Origin: Opitutus sp. GAS368
GTDB lineage: Bacteria > Verrucomicrobiota > Verrucomicrobiia > Opitutales > Opitutaceae
Assembly (NCBI GenBank): GCA_945903465.1
Contig: CAMDOF010000049.1
Location: 1 to 44,545 of the forward strand
Direction of reading: 5' to 3'
Length of the DNA stretch: 44,545 nucleotides
Position numbers and translations under genes: made by a program. The notes under the pieces were generated by a model that saw only the letters and a list, made by a program, of their open reading frames with translations, did no database searches and was not told where the DNA came from. Positions 1-9,344 of this stretch are shown here, in pieces; positions within the stretch are counted from its first letter, which is position 1, and every line of letters starts with the position of its first letter.

Positions 1-222
1 CTGACTGCCTTCCCATCGTCGGCGTAGCCCACGATCAGATTGGTCACTACGGTCAGAGTGCATCTCTCATAGTGGTGACCATTACGACCCGACCTACGGT
101 CCTTCGTAAACCCCCTTCAGGTGGATCCCAACCGGTCGCTTACGTATGACCGAGGAATGGGGACAGAGGAATAATGCCCCCATCCTCCGGCCTGGTTGGG
201 GCTTGGGCTTAAACCGCCCATC

Positions 223-297
223 TTTTTGGCAGAAAGATGGAGCAGGAAAATTCTGCAACCTCTGACCGGGATTTTCTGCCCCCAATTTTTTGCCAAA
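223..297. repeat. Imperfect inverted repeat
   Basis: The left arm (about 223-253, beginning TTTTTGGCAGAAAGATGG) matches the reverse complement of the right arm (about 270-297, ending TTTTTTGCCAAA) with a few mismatches. The arms are separated by about 17 bases. It could form a long hairpin. It may be a decayed mobile-element end or a structured intergenic repeat; no transposase is adjacent. Confidence 0.5.
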
Positions 298-517
298 CTG
301 CCTTGGGTATTCTCGGTGTTTTTGCCGGGTCTCTGCGGTGTCAAAGGCTGGGGCGCCTGCACTGAAGGTTGCACCGCAGAGACGGGACCCCACGCAGAGG
401 TCGGAGAAAGCATGAATCTATTTTGCACCACGCTTGGCCCGGAGATTATGGGATCACGGCCGCCATCATTGAGAAAAAAACGGCATCCGTTTTCAGGAAA
501 TAGCCCGACGCAGAACA

Positions 518-573
518 ACAGTCCCCTGTGCGGAGGGGGGGGTATCCTGACTCGGAGCCGCACAGGGGACTGT
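518..573. repeat. Perfect 16-bp inverted repeat
   Basis: The 16-bp arm at 518-533 (ACAGTCCCCTGTGCGG) is exactly repeated in reverse complement at 558-573, with a 24-base spacer. The right arm is followed by two further TGCGGACC-like words. The symmetry is exact, unlike the surrounding sequence. It may be the footprint of a mobile element or a strong hairpin. There is no U-rich tail that would make it a standard terminator. Confidence 0.65.
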
Positions 574-815
574 GCGGACCACTATGTGCGGACCCCTTTG
601 GTCACCCCGCCAGAGTTGATAGGTGCTCGTGATGGCCGGGAATCGACCTGAGCAGTTGCGAGAAAAGGGTGATTGATGCGTGACTAGGCCCGTGCGGGAA
701 AACGGCACGCCGCGATTCGTGAAGGGGGGCGCCGGGCAACCGGAGTCCCTCTCGTTAGCCTGTCGCAAATGCCCACAGGATCTTTTCCCCGGCGCTGCGA
801 CCGCCCGCCTCCACG

Positions 816-3797
816 TTAAAACGCTCTTCTGATCTTTAGAAGGTAGGTCCGCAGGTCCCGGGCGCCGAAAGGGCTGTAATAGTACGGCGCATAACTGGCG
901 TTGGCATCGAAGGGCGGTGCGGTATTAAACAAATCATTGATGCCGATCTGAACGGTGACTCCGTTGAGCATACGAAGTTTTTGGGCCGCGCCGAAATTGT
1001 AACTCGCAAAAATATTATGGTAAATCTGCTCGGGGATGGTGCCCCTCCCCTGGGGCAGCGTGCTGGTCGTGATCGGCGTGGGGTTGATCACGCCATTGTA
1101 CACCGGATCGCCGGCCGCCCCAGCCTGTTTATAGCTGTCAAAGTAAGTCGTCCTCCAGCCGAGCGTCCAGTGGGTGTTAAGATAATACGAGAGAGACACG
1201 TTCGCTTTCACTTTGTTGACGCCACCCGAGTTGACATAACCCACATATTCGAGGAGCGGAGCTCCCGGCGCGTTGGGCTTCTTCAAATGGTCGATGATCG
1301 TCGCGCCGGAGTGCAGGTTTAACGTGCCCAGAGACGTCTTCTTGCGATAGTCGAAACTGACATCCCAACCATCGGTGTACATTTCTGCCACATTCGAGAA
1401 CCTGAAATTCGCAAAGGTAACCCGGTTCGTCACGGGGTCGCGCGTGAGGTTGCCCGCATACGCCGGAGTGCTGACGAGCGTCTGGATGTTTGCCGGGGAG
1501 AAAATGACGTCCAATTCGGTGATCTTGTAGTACTCGAGATTGAAGCGGAAGCCCTTCAGCAGCTCAGCTTGTGGTTCCCAAATGACGCCGGCACACCATG
1601 ATTTTGAGGTCTGGGGCTTCAGGTCGGGGTTGCCATTGGTACCCGAGTTGCGCTCCGCGGTATAGGTTTGGCCGATCACGGGGTCGAGAAACGCTCCGGT
1701 GACCGTGGTATTGGGGTTGGTATTCGTCGTCAATTGAGCGGGGGTCGGCGGTATGAAGGCCATGGCGTACGAGGCCCGGAAGGTCAGGGCACGATTGGGC
1801 TTGTACTTGAATCCAGCCGTCGGGTTGGTGGACGTGAACGTGCTGCGCGTCGGGTGCGCGACCACCGTCGAGGTGAGGACAGGCGGGGTCAGATCCGGAA
1901 ACGATGTGATCGTTCCGCTGTTCGATATTTGGGTGAAATCTTCCCGGCGGACCGCGGCCTGCAAATCCAGGGACTTCACCGCCGGGACATTGTTTTTCTC
2001 GGCGATAAGGGGAATTTTTGCCTCCACGCCGGCCCCCTGCACAGTTTGCCGGCCACCCGGAAAAACCCGCAGCTCGCTATTGGTGGCGATACCAGGTTTC
2101 GGGGGCGGGATGTTCCAAAGGAACGCGGTGCTGAAGCCCTCCGCCCGGGCCCCGAGCCCCACGCTGACGTGCAGGCGACCGGCAGGCAGCGTCAGCGCCG
2201 GACCGGACAAGCGCAGGTTGAAATCACCCGAGCTATCAAGACCGGTTTCATATCCTTTAAAATAGTAGTCCCGCAGATTCTGGGGATGCTCAATCGTATC
2301 GATAAACGGATTGAGCGTCCCATTGAACAACAGCGGCTGGGCTCCATTGAGCGAGCCGAGCCCGAGTTGCAGCGCCAGTTGCCACTTATAATAAATCAAT
2401 CGGGATTCACCCCACGTGTAATCCGTCGCCAGTTCCCAATTGGCCGGCAGATGGGCCTTCAGGCCGATCGTCGCGGTCGTCAACCGTGTTTGGTTGGACG
2501 TGAAGGCCGACTGTTCCACCGGCACCGGCAATGAGACCAGCACGTTCTGCTGAAAAGGATTGGTCGGGGCATTGCCCGGCACCGCGAAGTTGGTCTGGCC
2601 GGCGCCCAGTTGAATAAGGGGCGAGAAGCTCCGGCTGAGCCGATTCGCGAAGTCAGCCGTGATTTCGATCTGAGGGGTCCAATCATAGCGGGTTGACGCC
2701 ATGATCATTTCGTTGCGGGAAAGTTGCCCGATGGGAGTGTTGAGGCCCTGAAACACACTGGGAGCCCAGTCCGTATTCTGCTTCCCGGCGTTGGCGAGGA
2801 GACCGCTACCGAGCGTGGCCGCGGACGTAGCCTGAGACGTGCCCGGTGGAACATAGGTCGTCACGGCATTGAGCGGAGTGCCATCCTTCAACGTGAGCGT
2901 ACGGCTTGGGGGATTCGTGTAGCCGTTAACCACGGCGGAATTGAGGACGATGTTCGTGGTGCGACCGGCCGCATAGGGGCTCGTGTTGGAGTAGAAAAGC
3001 GCCGGCGCCCTTTGCAGCACCGTGCGGTTGTAGTCCATGATGTAGGACCGATCCTGGATCAGCGATGGTTGACCGTTGGTGTACGACGCAAGCAGGTTGA
3101 CATGGATTTTCTTGCCGATGGAAAAGACGAAGTTGCCGTCAACCTTCAACTGGGGGGCTTTGCCGTCACCGGTGCTTTGATACGATGTGGCGATTTCTCC
3201 GCCGGTGAAGTTCTTCTTGAGGATGACGTTGACCACCCCCCCGACCGCGGAGCTGCCGTAAATCCCCGACGCGCTGGAGGGCAGGACCTCGATGTGGTCG
3301 ATCGCGCCCAGGGGAATGCCATTGATGTTGGGTTGGTATTGGACCCCGATGATCTGGTAAGACGGGATGCGATAGCCGTTGACGAGAACGAGCGTATGCA
3401 GATTCCCGAGACCGCGAAAGTTCACCTGGCTCGATGTGCCATTGTTGCCGTTGGCGCCGGCCGTGGGCGCCAACTGGCTGTAGTCCTGGGTCACTGTATT
3501 CTGGGTGAGTTGATCCTTTAGAAAATTATTCAAATCATAGGCATTCGACTCCAGAATGGCCTCCTGATTGATCATCGTGTACGGCTGGACGTCGTTGCTG
3601 GTGCGGGGAACGTCCATATTCCCATTCTGATAGGGCACGGCCTGCGTTTCGGTGATTACAAACGCGGCCATCTTTTGCACGTCGTTCGCCGCTGGGGTTT
3701 GGCCGAAACCAAGGGTGAGCGCTAGCGTGCCGGCGAGAGCGAGCAAACGGAAGTTGCGAAGAAAGAGTCCGTGGAGGCAGGTAAGCGGATGATTCAT
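816..3797 (-). CDS. TonB-dependent outer-membrane receptor
   Basis: A 993-residue outer-membrane beta-barrel receptor that would import a large substrate using TonB energy. Residues 1 to about 35 form a signal peptide. The plug domain follows at about residues 45-200, with the typical FRGLG, TLVLVNGYR and IYGSSAVGGVVNVILKK stretches. The rest is the barrel, ending in the expected terminal aromatic residue (IRRAF). Unlike the other two receptors in this window it has no carboxypeptidase-like domain before the plug. It stands alone, with no obvious hydrolase partner. A diverged copy of the 51-bp repeat lies about 20 bases upstream of the start. The substrate cannot be told from sequence. Confidence 0.93.
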   Translation of the reverse strand: MNHPLTCLHGLFLRNFRLLALAGTLALTLGFGQTPAANDVQKMAAFVITETQAVPYQNGNMDVPRTSNDVQPYTMINQEAILESNAYDLNNFLKDQLTQNTVTQDYSQLAPTAGANGNNGTSSQVNFRGLGNLHTLVLVNGYRIPSYQIIGVQYQPNINGIPLGAIDHIEVLPSSASGIYGSSAVGGVVNVILKKNFTGGEIATSYQSTGDGKAPQLKVDGNFVFSIGKKIHVNLLASYTNGQPSLIQDRSYIMDYNRTVLQRAPALFYSNTSPYAAGRTTNIVLNSAVVNGYTNPPSRTLTLKDGTPLNAVTTYVPPGTSQATSAATLGSGLLANAGKQNTDWAPSVFQGLNTPIGQLSRNEMIMASTRYDWTPQIEITADFANRLSRSFSPLIQLGAGQTNFAVPGNAPTNPFQQNVLVSLPVPVEQSAFTSNQTRLTTATIGLKAHLPANWELATDYTWGESRLIYYKWQLALQLGLGSLNGAQPLLFNGTLNPFIDTIEHPQNLRDYYFKGYETGLDSSGDFNLRLSGPALTLPAGRLHVSVGLGARAEGFSTAFLWNIPPPKPGIATNSELRVFPGGRQTVQGAGVEAKIPLIAEKNNVPAVKSLDLQAAVRREDFTQISNSGTITSFPDLTPPVLTSTVVAHPTRSTFTSTNPTAGFKYKPNRALTFRASYAMAFIPPTPAQLTTNTNPNTTVTGAFLDPVIGQTYTAERNSGTNGNPDLKPQTSKSWCAGVIWEPQAELLKGFRFNLEYYKITELDVIFSPANIQTLVSTPAYAGNLTRDPVTNRVTFANFRFSNVAEMYTDGWDVSFDYRKKTSLGTLNLHSGATIIDHLKKPNAPGAPLLEYVGYVNSGGVNKVKANVSLSYYLNTHWTLGWRTTYFDSYKQAGAAGDPVYNGVINPTPITTSTLPQGRGTIPEQIYHNIFASYNFGAAQKLRMLNGVTVQIGINDLFNTAPPFDANASYAPYYYSPFGARDLRTYLLKIRRAF

Positions 3798-3817
3798 TGA
3801 TTGATTGATTCTTCGGA

Positions 3818-3893
3818 AAATCGATTTTCAGGAGGATCGGATTGGGAGGGTTTTTATGGGGTGGCGGACGGGTTTAAACTGAATCGATCCCCT
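3818..3893 (+). repeat. Diverged copy of the 51-bp repeat family
   Basis: The stretch containing GATTTTCAGGAGGATCGG, then a GGGAGGG run and TTTAAACTGAATC followed by GATCCC, lines up along its whole length with the tandem repeat unit plus spacer at 24317-24400. It carries several substitutions. It sits immediately upstream of the start of the TonB-dependent receptor at 3797 and is read in the opposite direction to that gene. Confidence 0.6.
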
Positions 3894-4014
3894 GCTGGGA
3901 TCGGGCTTCGCCGGTGGGCCGGCGCGGAGGCGGTCGAGCGAATTGCGAACCGGTTTCTTCCGTGCACACGGCGGCAGAGGGTGGGGCGTCCGGCCCCTCC
4001 ACTAAGGGCTGGCC

Positions 4015-6504
4015 TCACCTCGACCGGAAGATCTCGCTGGAAAGGGCATCGACGACGAGGGTGCGCAGTCCGTAACCGTCTCGCTTGACCGCTTGAAAGA
4101 TTTCCTCGATCACGAACTCATCAGCAGATTCGAGATGGCGGCCGGTGGCATAGCTGAGGATTTGTTTGATGAGGTGACGCGTGAAAACGTCCGTCCGGCT
4201 GGTCACGAGAATATTTTTGAAATCGCGAAAGTCGGTGTAGGTCTGCCCAGAGCTGAACGCTCCGCTGGAATCTACCTTCGGGGCCGGTGCGTTACCCTTG
4301 GGCTTGGCGTAGGTCTCGCGCCAACGCCCAATGGGATCGAAGGTCTCGAGGCTGAAGCCGAGTGGGTCGATCTTGCGATGGCACTCGGCGCAGGTTTGGT
4401 CGGCGCGATGTTTCGCGAGCCGCTCGCGGATGGTGGTGGCGCCGCTCACGTCGGCTTCGATGGCCGGAACGACATCCGGTGGTGGCGGTGGCTTGATGCC
4501 GAGAATATTTTCTGAGACCCAGACGCCACGAGTCACGGGCGACGTTTCCACCCCGTTTGCGCTCACGGTGAGCACACCCGCCATCCCGAGCAGGCCGCCG
4601 CGTTGGCGATTGCCATCGATCCTGACCAGCTGGAAACCATCGGCGAGGCGGAGGGTTTTTTGCTCGGGCAGGTTGTAGAGCTTCGCCAGCCGCTTGTCGA
4701 CGAAGGTGTAATCGGCATCGAGAAACTGCTGCACCGATCCGTTTTCTTTGAGCAGATGACGGAAAAAAAGGCGTACCTCTGTCTTCATCGCCTCGGGTAG
4801 GTTCTCCGCGTAATACACCCGCATCGACTCACGCGGTGGTGGCATCCCGCCGAGGTCGCGCAGATTCAGCCAGCTGTCGAGGAAGCCGCTCACAAATCCC
4901 CCGACCCGGTCGTCTGCGAGTAGTCGCGTGCCCTGCCTTCTGAGTTCCGTGGGAACGGTTAGTTTTCCCGTTGCCGCGGTGTAGAGCAGTTCCTGGTCGG
5001 GCGGTGCGCTCCAAAGCGCGTAGGACAGACGCGCCGCGAGGTCGTAGGGTGCGAGTTTGGGTTTTTTCTCGTCGGTGATCTCGCTTAAATAGAGAAAAGA
5101 AGGCGAGCAGAGCATCATCTTCAACGTATCGAGCGCCGCCTGTCGTGGCAGCGCCTTTTCCCCGACTCGCGTGTGGTAAGTTTTTCGAATGCTGGCGCGG
5201 TCGGCCCAGGTCAGCGGACGGCGGTACGCGCGGGTGCCGAAGGCATAGAGCTGATCGAGAGCCTCCTTTGTCTGAAAGCCCCGCTCCCCAAACACCGCGA
5301 GTTCCTCCAAGCTGCCGCCGGCCTCGGTGACGGGACCCTCGATCTTGATCTCGCCGATGCGGATATGCGGGAGTTTTCCCTCCTGGAGAAGGTGCGTGCG
5401 GCTGACGCCCGCCTTGGCGAACCGGCCCTGAAAGTCGTCCGCGTAGCGTTTGTTGATTTGGATGACGGAAGCACGTGATTCGTAAGGCCCGTTGGGAAAG
5501 ATGAAGCGAGGGGTCTGCCCGGCTTCGAGCCAAACGCGGAATTTGATCCACTCCGGTTGATTATCGGGAACCGTCGCTTGAGCGAGCAGTGGCTCGATCG
5601 CCTGAGGATAATGGATGTGATTCTTGGTGGCATCGCCGGGCACGACACCGAGGAGAAAGGGCTCTGAAAAATCGATGCCGAAGATCGTGGGGTCGTAATG
5701 GGTGTCGCGGTGCATCGCCTGGGCATGGACCTCGATATCGTAAAGCCCGGATACGGGGACGCCTTTTAGAAAGTCTTCGATATGGCCATAGCCGCCCTGA
5801 CGCGTGTCTGTATTGGGCTGTTCGTACAGGCAGAGATACTTGAAGTTGAGTGCGGCCTTGTGCGGCCCCTGCAACTCCTCGTACTGGAGGAAGTGATCAG
5901 TGAAGTGCCAAGACTGCGGCGGCATGGCCGGCCGGCCGAGGCGGGTTTCGACGAGACGATTGGCCGATTGAAAATATTGATCCAGCAGGAAGCCGGAAGT
6001 GACGAGCGATTTCCCGATCGTGTCGATGTGCTCACTCGCCTTTTCTTTCGGGAAATCTGCGGTGAGACCGAGTGTGTCCACCCGGCGACCAAAGAGGGTC
6101 GCGAGCGTATTCTCGTATTCACGGTTCGAGAGCCGGCGGATCACGGTGCGGGTGGCGGTGCTCTCGATCTTGCCACGCGCGGCGGCGATGCCCTCGCGCA
6201 GGGCACGAATCACGGCGAGCCGTTCTTCGTCGGTCGGTTGCTTCGCCTTGGTGGGTGGCATTTCCCCGAGCGTTACCTGATCAATAATATCTTTTGCCGT
6301 GATCAGCGCCGCCTGGTGGGCGAGCGGTAGCCTCAAACTATCGAATTCACGGTCGCCTTTATGGGTCTCGGTGTCGTGGCATTTCAGGCAGTAGTTTTCC
6401 ACAAATTGGGAAACTACTTTCGGGCCGGCCGCTTCGCCCGCCCGAGCGCCAGCCGCCATCAGGGTGAACGCGAGGGCGACCTGCAGCCATCGACTGGCGC
6501 GCAT
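4015..6504 (-). CDS. DUF1592/DUF1588/DUF1585 haem-binding protein
   Basis: An 829-residue secreted protein of the Planctomycetes-Verrucomicrobia type that combines DUF1587, DUF1592, DUF1588 and DUF1585-like segments. After the signal peptide (MRASRWLQVALAFTLMAAGA) comes a cytochrome-like CLKCH motif at residues 39-43. A second CxxCH motif (CAECH) lies in the DUF1588 part, followed by the family hallmark IDPLGFSLETFDPIGRWR. Two covalently bound haems are therefore likely. It follows the DUF1552 gene, and the two are almost certainly one operon. The start at 6504 gives a clean signal peptide with GAGGAA upstream. An in-frame ATG at 6531, one base past the upstream stop codon, is an alternative. 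A longer open frame reaches back to 6780 but overlaps the DUF1552 gene and is implausible. The biochemical role of the family is not established. Confidence 0.9.
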   Translation of the reverse strand: MRASRWLQVALAFTLMAAGARAGEAAGPKVVSQFVENYCLKCHDTETHKGDREFDSLRLPLAHQAALITAKDIIDQVTLGEMPPTKAKQPTDEERLAVIRALREGIAAARGKIESTATRTVIRRLSNREYENTLATLFGRRVDTLGLTADFPKEKASEHIDTIGKSLVTSGFLLDQYFQSANRLVETRLGRPAMPPQSWHFTDHFLQYEELQGPHKAALNFKYLCLYEQPNTDTRQGGYGHIEDFLKGVPVSGLYDIEVHAQAMHRDTHYDPTIFGIDFSEPFLLGVVPGDATKNHIHYPQAIEPLLAQATVPDNQPEWIKFRVWLEAGQTPRFIFPNGPYESRASVIQINKRYADDFQGRFAKAGVSRTHLLQEGKLPHIRIGEIKIEGPVTEAGGSLEELAVFGERGFQTKEALDQLYAFGTRAYRRPLTWADRASIRKTYHTRVGEKALPRQAALDTLKMMLCSPSFLYLSEITDEKKPKLAPYDLAARLSYALWSAPPDQELLYTAATGKLTVPTELRRQGTRLLADDRVGGFVSGFLDSWLNLRDLGGMPPPRESMRVYYAENLPEAMKTEVRLFFRHLLKENGSVQQFLDADYTFVDKRLAKLYNLPEQKTLRLADGFQLVRIDGNRQRGGLLGMAGVLTVSANGVETSPVTRGVWVSENILGIKPPPPPDVVPAIEADVSGATTIRERLAKHRADQTCAECHRKIDPLGFSLETFDPIGRWRETYAKPKGNAPAPKVDSSGAFSSGQTYTDFRDFKNILVTSRTDVFTRHLIKQILSYATGRHLESADEFVIEEIFQAVKRDGYGLRTLVVDALSSEIFRSR

Positions 6505-6532
6505 CGGCGGACAGAATTCCTCGGAACCCATC

Positions 6533-7804
6533 TTACACGGATCGGCCAGTACTCGTGCCGAACGACTCGGCCTCAACGCCCATGCGCTGGGCGATATCGA
6601 CAAAGAGATTGCACAGGGGGACCTTGTTCGGACCAGAGGACGCGACCTTTTTAAATTCACCGTGGCGGTAGCCGCCGCCGGCGAGGACGATCGGGAGGTC
6701 GGAGTTTTTGTGGGAGTTGGCATCGCCAATGCCGCTGCCGAAAACAACCGCGGTTGAGTCGAGCAAGCTGCGTTCGCCATCTTCCATCTTGGAAAGGCGG
6801 GTGAGGAATTTCCCGAAATGCTCGATCTGGTAGGTTTCGAGCGTGATGAGATGTTTGATCGACGCCTCGTCGTTGCCGTGGTGCGAGAGGCTGTGGTAAG
6901 ACTTGTCGATGCCCAGATTCTGCGGAAGAAAATCGCCGCCGATTTCGAGCGTGGCGATGCGGGTCGAATCGGTCTGCAGCGCCAGCGCGATCAACTCGTA
7001 AAGCATCGGTAGATCATCCACCCGGTTCTTGTTCGCCGGTTTTTCAAAAGGAGCATTCGGCTTGGGCAGGCTGGCCCAACGCTGCCGGAGCTCGAGGCGC
7101 TTCTCGACATCGCGAATCGATGTGAAATATTCGTCCAGCTTTTCCTTGTCCTCCCGGTTCACGCGTTTGGAGAGGCGATTCGCGTCTCCAAGTACGGTAT
7201 CGAGAATGGATGCCTGCAAACGGTTATCCTGATGGCGACGCCCCTGGCTCTCGAGGGAGTCCCCGACAAAGAGCCGATCAAACAACTCGGCGGGGCCCGT
7301 GATGGGCGGTACGCGCACACCGGACTTCGTCCAAGCGATTTGGCAACCGCCATGGATGCCGCCCTCCGAGCCGACCGTCAGAGAGGGGAAGCGCGTCTGA
7401 AAACCAATGGCGTCGGCCATAAACTGGTCGATGGTGACATTGCCACCGAGGCGATTTTGCGCTTCCGAGTTGAGGATGCCCGAAAGGAATGAATGGACCG
7501 CGAAGTGACCGCCTTTGATGCCGTGGTCGAGTCCGCGATAAACCGTCATGTGCTTGCGATTATCCCACAGCGGCTTGAGCAGCGTGGTCTGCTCATAGGC
7601 CGTGCCCGTCGTCTCGGGGAAGAATTGCTTGATCTGATAACCGAGTAAATTTCCCACGGCGACGAAACGCTTCGCGCTGGTCCCAGCGCCCTTGGCCGTT
7701 TGCACGGCGGAATTGCCACCCAGGACATTCGCCATGAGCGAGGGCAGGGCAGGGAGGGCCAAGCTTGCACCGAGCGATTTGAGGATGAAACGACGTCTGT
7801 TCAT
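6533..7804 (-). CDS. DUF1552 (HXXSHH) family secreted protein
   Basis: A 423-residue protein with a twin-arginine export signal (NRRRFILKSLGASLALPALP). It carries the diagnostic HxxSHH motif (YHSLSHHGND) near residue 303 and, towards the end, GSGIGDANSHKNSDLPIVLAGGG. This is the DUF1552 family, related in sequence to DUF1501/sulfatase-like folds. The start at 7804 is chosen because the Tat signal begins there and GAAGGAAATC lies just upstream. An in-frame upstream start at 7858 lacks support. It is the first gene of a two-gene unit with the DUF1592 protein, the usual partner of this family. The function of the pair is unknown; redox or surface-polymer degradation has been suggested only by context. 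Confidence 0.92.
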   Translation of the reverse strand: MNRRRFILKSLGASLALPALPSLMANVLGGNSAVQTAKGAGTSAKRFVAVGNLLGYQIKQFFPETTGTAYEQTTLLKPLWDNRKHMTVYRGLDHGIKGGHFAVHSFLSGILNSEAQNRLGGNVTIDQFMADAIGFQTRFPSLTVGSEGGIHGGCQIAWTKSGVRVPPITGPAELFDRLFVGDSLESQGRRHQDNRLQASILDTVLGDANRLSKRVNREDKEKLDEYFTSIRDVEKRLELRQRWASLPKPNAPFEKPANKNRVDDLPMLYELIALALQTDSTRIATLEIGGDFLPQNLGIDKSYHSLSHHGNDEASIKHLITLETYQIEHFGKFLTRLSKMEDGERSLLDSTAVVFGSGIGDANSHKNSDLPIVLAGGGYRHGEFKKVASSGPNKVPLCNLFVDIAQRMGVEAESFGTSTGRSV

Positions 7805-7863
7805 AGTTGATTTCCTTCGGGTAATGGGACGGCGATGGTCGAGCGTGCAAAACGCCACTCCGA

Positions 7864-7880
7864 AATCAGGCTGCCTGATT
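7864..7880. promoter_or_regulatory. Perfect palindrome upstream of the DUF1552 operon
   Basis: The 17-bp sequence AATCAGGCTGCCTGATT has 8-bp perfect arms around a single central base. It lies 60-76 bases upstream of the DUF1552 start codon, where a repressor or activator would bind. That it is an operator is inferred from symmetry and position; no matching regulator gene is adjacent. Confidence 0.4.
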
Positions 7881-8031
7881 AATTCAAGCGACCGGTCCTC
7901 GGGGCCAACGGATGGACACGGGGGGAAGCCAAGCCTTGTTTCTGCTCCGGGCGAGAAAAAACTACTCTGGTCGCGAGAATTGCGATGGGGACCGTCAGGT
8001 ATCCTGAGTTGAAATTAGATTCGACTTCAAA
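7881..8031. other. Intergenic between divergent units
   Basis: This stretch separates the leftward DUF1552 operon from the rightward vsr remnant. Apart from the palindrome at 7864-7880, no gene, repeat or clear promoter is recognisable. Confidence 0.4.
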
Positions 8032-8400
8032 ATGGCTGGCGTATTCACCGAGGCTAAATGCTCTGCGGTGATGTCTGTCATCCGAGGCTCTGGAAGTGAA
8101 AACACCGAGCTTGGATTAATCGCAATTTTCGAGGCACATGGTATCATCGGCTGGCGTCGGCGCTCGCCACGGGTGGGCCAGCCCGACTGCTTATTCCCCA
8201 AGCTCAAACCGGCGGTCTTGGTGGACGGCTGTTTCTGGTAGGGCTGCCCAATCGACGCCACGCAGCACAGCAGGGCGATTGACCCTCAGTCTCGGTCGAT
8301 CGGCAAGTCTATCGCACGATGCGCGTGGGGTCCGCCGTACGCCGCTCGGACGTTGAAAAGGATCGAGGACTCGAACGGTTCCGAGCGGTGGCGGAAACCG
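8032..8400 (+). pseudogene. Broken Vsr-type very short patch repair endonuclease
   Basis: The first 69 codons read as the N-terminal half of a Vsr endonuclease. They contain SAVMSVIRGSGSENTELGL, then GWRRRSP, then GQPDCLFPKLKPAVLVDGCF, which corresponds to the family core G-x-P-D-x-x-F...V-x-x-G-C-F-W-H-G. The metal-binding Asp of the PD motif is present. Immediately after GCFW the frame meets TAG (8239-8241), followed by GCP as expected in this family. Further on, another frame shows VDRQVYRTMR, resembling the family's RDRxVxRTLR. The gene has thus suffered a stop plus frameshift and is dead. Vsr enzymes nick T:G mismatches left by cytosine-C5 methylases; no methylase is seen here. The right-hand boundary is approximate. 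Confidence 0.7.
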
Positions 8401-8534
8401 TATCGGTGGGTCGCGCAGACATTTGCTGGATAATCTTCGGCAGCGCATCAAGGTGTGGTGGCGTTCCCAGGCGAGACATTCACTCTTCATCTGCCGGAAC
8501 GACTCAGATGAATTCTGCCTCGAAGCCCTAAACC

Positions 8535-9344
8535 ATGCTTGGACTCGTTGCCTTTCTCAAAGCAGCCGGAGTCGGTGTGGACGCTGCCAGCCTCAAGGTT
8601 CACCTTGCGTGTTGGAATGGCCACGAGCACCCGCTGGACGTTTTCTATGCAGGAACCTTCAAGGCATGGCAGGAGTGGCAAAACCAGCGGAATTTCCAGT
8701 GTGCGCAGGTCATCGGCCTGATCGATATGGGGCGGGGCCGGTGGCTCTTCGCGGGGGTTTATCAAATCCTCGATTGCCAGGAAAATTCCGGCCCGGGGAC
8801 GCCCTTTCACTACTCCACCCAGCTTCTGCCGGGACAGGAAGAATGGATCGGGCGCATCATCGTGCAGCACACGCGGAGCGGCCGGGCCTCTTACATCTGG
8901 TGCAAACCCGGGGTTGAGTTGCCACTCGTCGAACTCCGCCAGGAGAAACTGACCATCGGCGATTTCCCGGGCTACAACGCGGTGGCCGTGAGTCATGCCC
9001 AGTTGAAGATTATCACGGATCAGAAAATTGACTCATGGCACGGCGCGCTCGCCAACATCAAGGGCGTCTATCTGATCACCGACACCCAGACTGGCCGGCA
9101 CTATGTGGGCAAGGCGTCCGGTCAGGAGGGCATCTGGCAACGCTGGTGCGTCTACGCGGACAACGGTCACGGGGATAACGCCGAGTTGAAGAAAGTGCTG
9201 AAAGAGAAAGGACCGGAGCACATGAACCATTTCCAGTATGCCATTCTCGAAATTGCCGATACCCACGCCTCCGACGCGGACATTTTGGCGCGGGAATCGT
9301 ATTGGATGAAGGTGCTCCGCTCGCGTAGTTTCGGCCTGAATTAA
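8535..9344 (+). CDS. GIY-YIG nuclease family protein
   Basis: 269 residues. The C-terminal third is a GIY-YIG nuclease domain: GVY at residues 177-179 and YVG at 190-192 form the signature pair. An Arg is expected around the QRW segment (201-204), and the catalytic-type Glu is in RESYW near residue 254. The N-terminal 150 residues are a separate domain (CWNGHEHPLDVFYAGTF, then RWLFAGVYQI) that I do not recognise beyond its recurring with GIY-YIG domains; it may bind a target or partner. The stop codon is followed without a gap by the start of the DUF4062 gene, so the two are translated from one message. Its neighbours are restriction-repair remnants, which suggests a defence role. That is inference. 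Confidence 0.85.
   Translation: MLGLVAFLKAAGVGVDAASLKVHLACWNGHEHPLDVFYAGTFKAWQEWQNQRNFQCAQVIGLIDMGRGRWLFAGVYQILDCQENSGPGTPFHYSTQLLPGQEEWIGRIIVQHTRSGRASYIWCKPGVELPLVELRQEKLTIGDFPGYNAVAVSHAQLKIITDQKIDSWHGALANIKGVYLITDTQTGRHYVGKASGQEGIWQRWCVYADNGHGDNAELKKVLKEKGPEHMNHFQYAILEIADTHASDADILARESYWMKVLRSRSFGLN

Larger units (their letters stand above)
1..815. other. Long stretch without a convincing gene
   Basis: Reading frames of 90-150 codons exist on both strands, but none shows a recognisable domain, and they overlap each other and the inverted repeats listed separately. The stretch at about 685-730 contains a short hairpin-like CGTGC...GCACG segment with a GAAAA loop followed by a G-rich run. This is faintly like the end of a group II intron but too diverged to call. 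The stretch lies downstream of the TonB-dependent receptor that ends at 816. Confidence 0.5.

Noticed and set aside
670..760. Possible group II intron domain V
   Set aside because: The hairpin with a GAAAA loop is suggestive, but the conserved AGC/GUUC ends are not intact and no reverse transcriptase is nearby.
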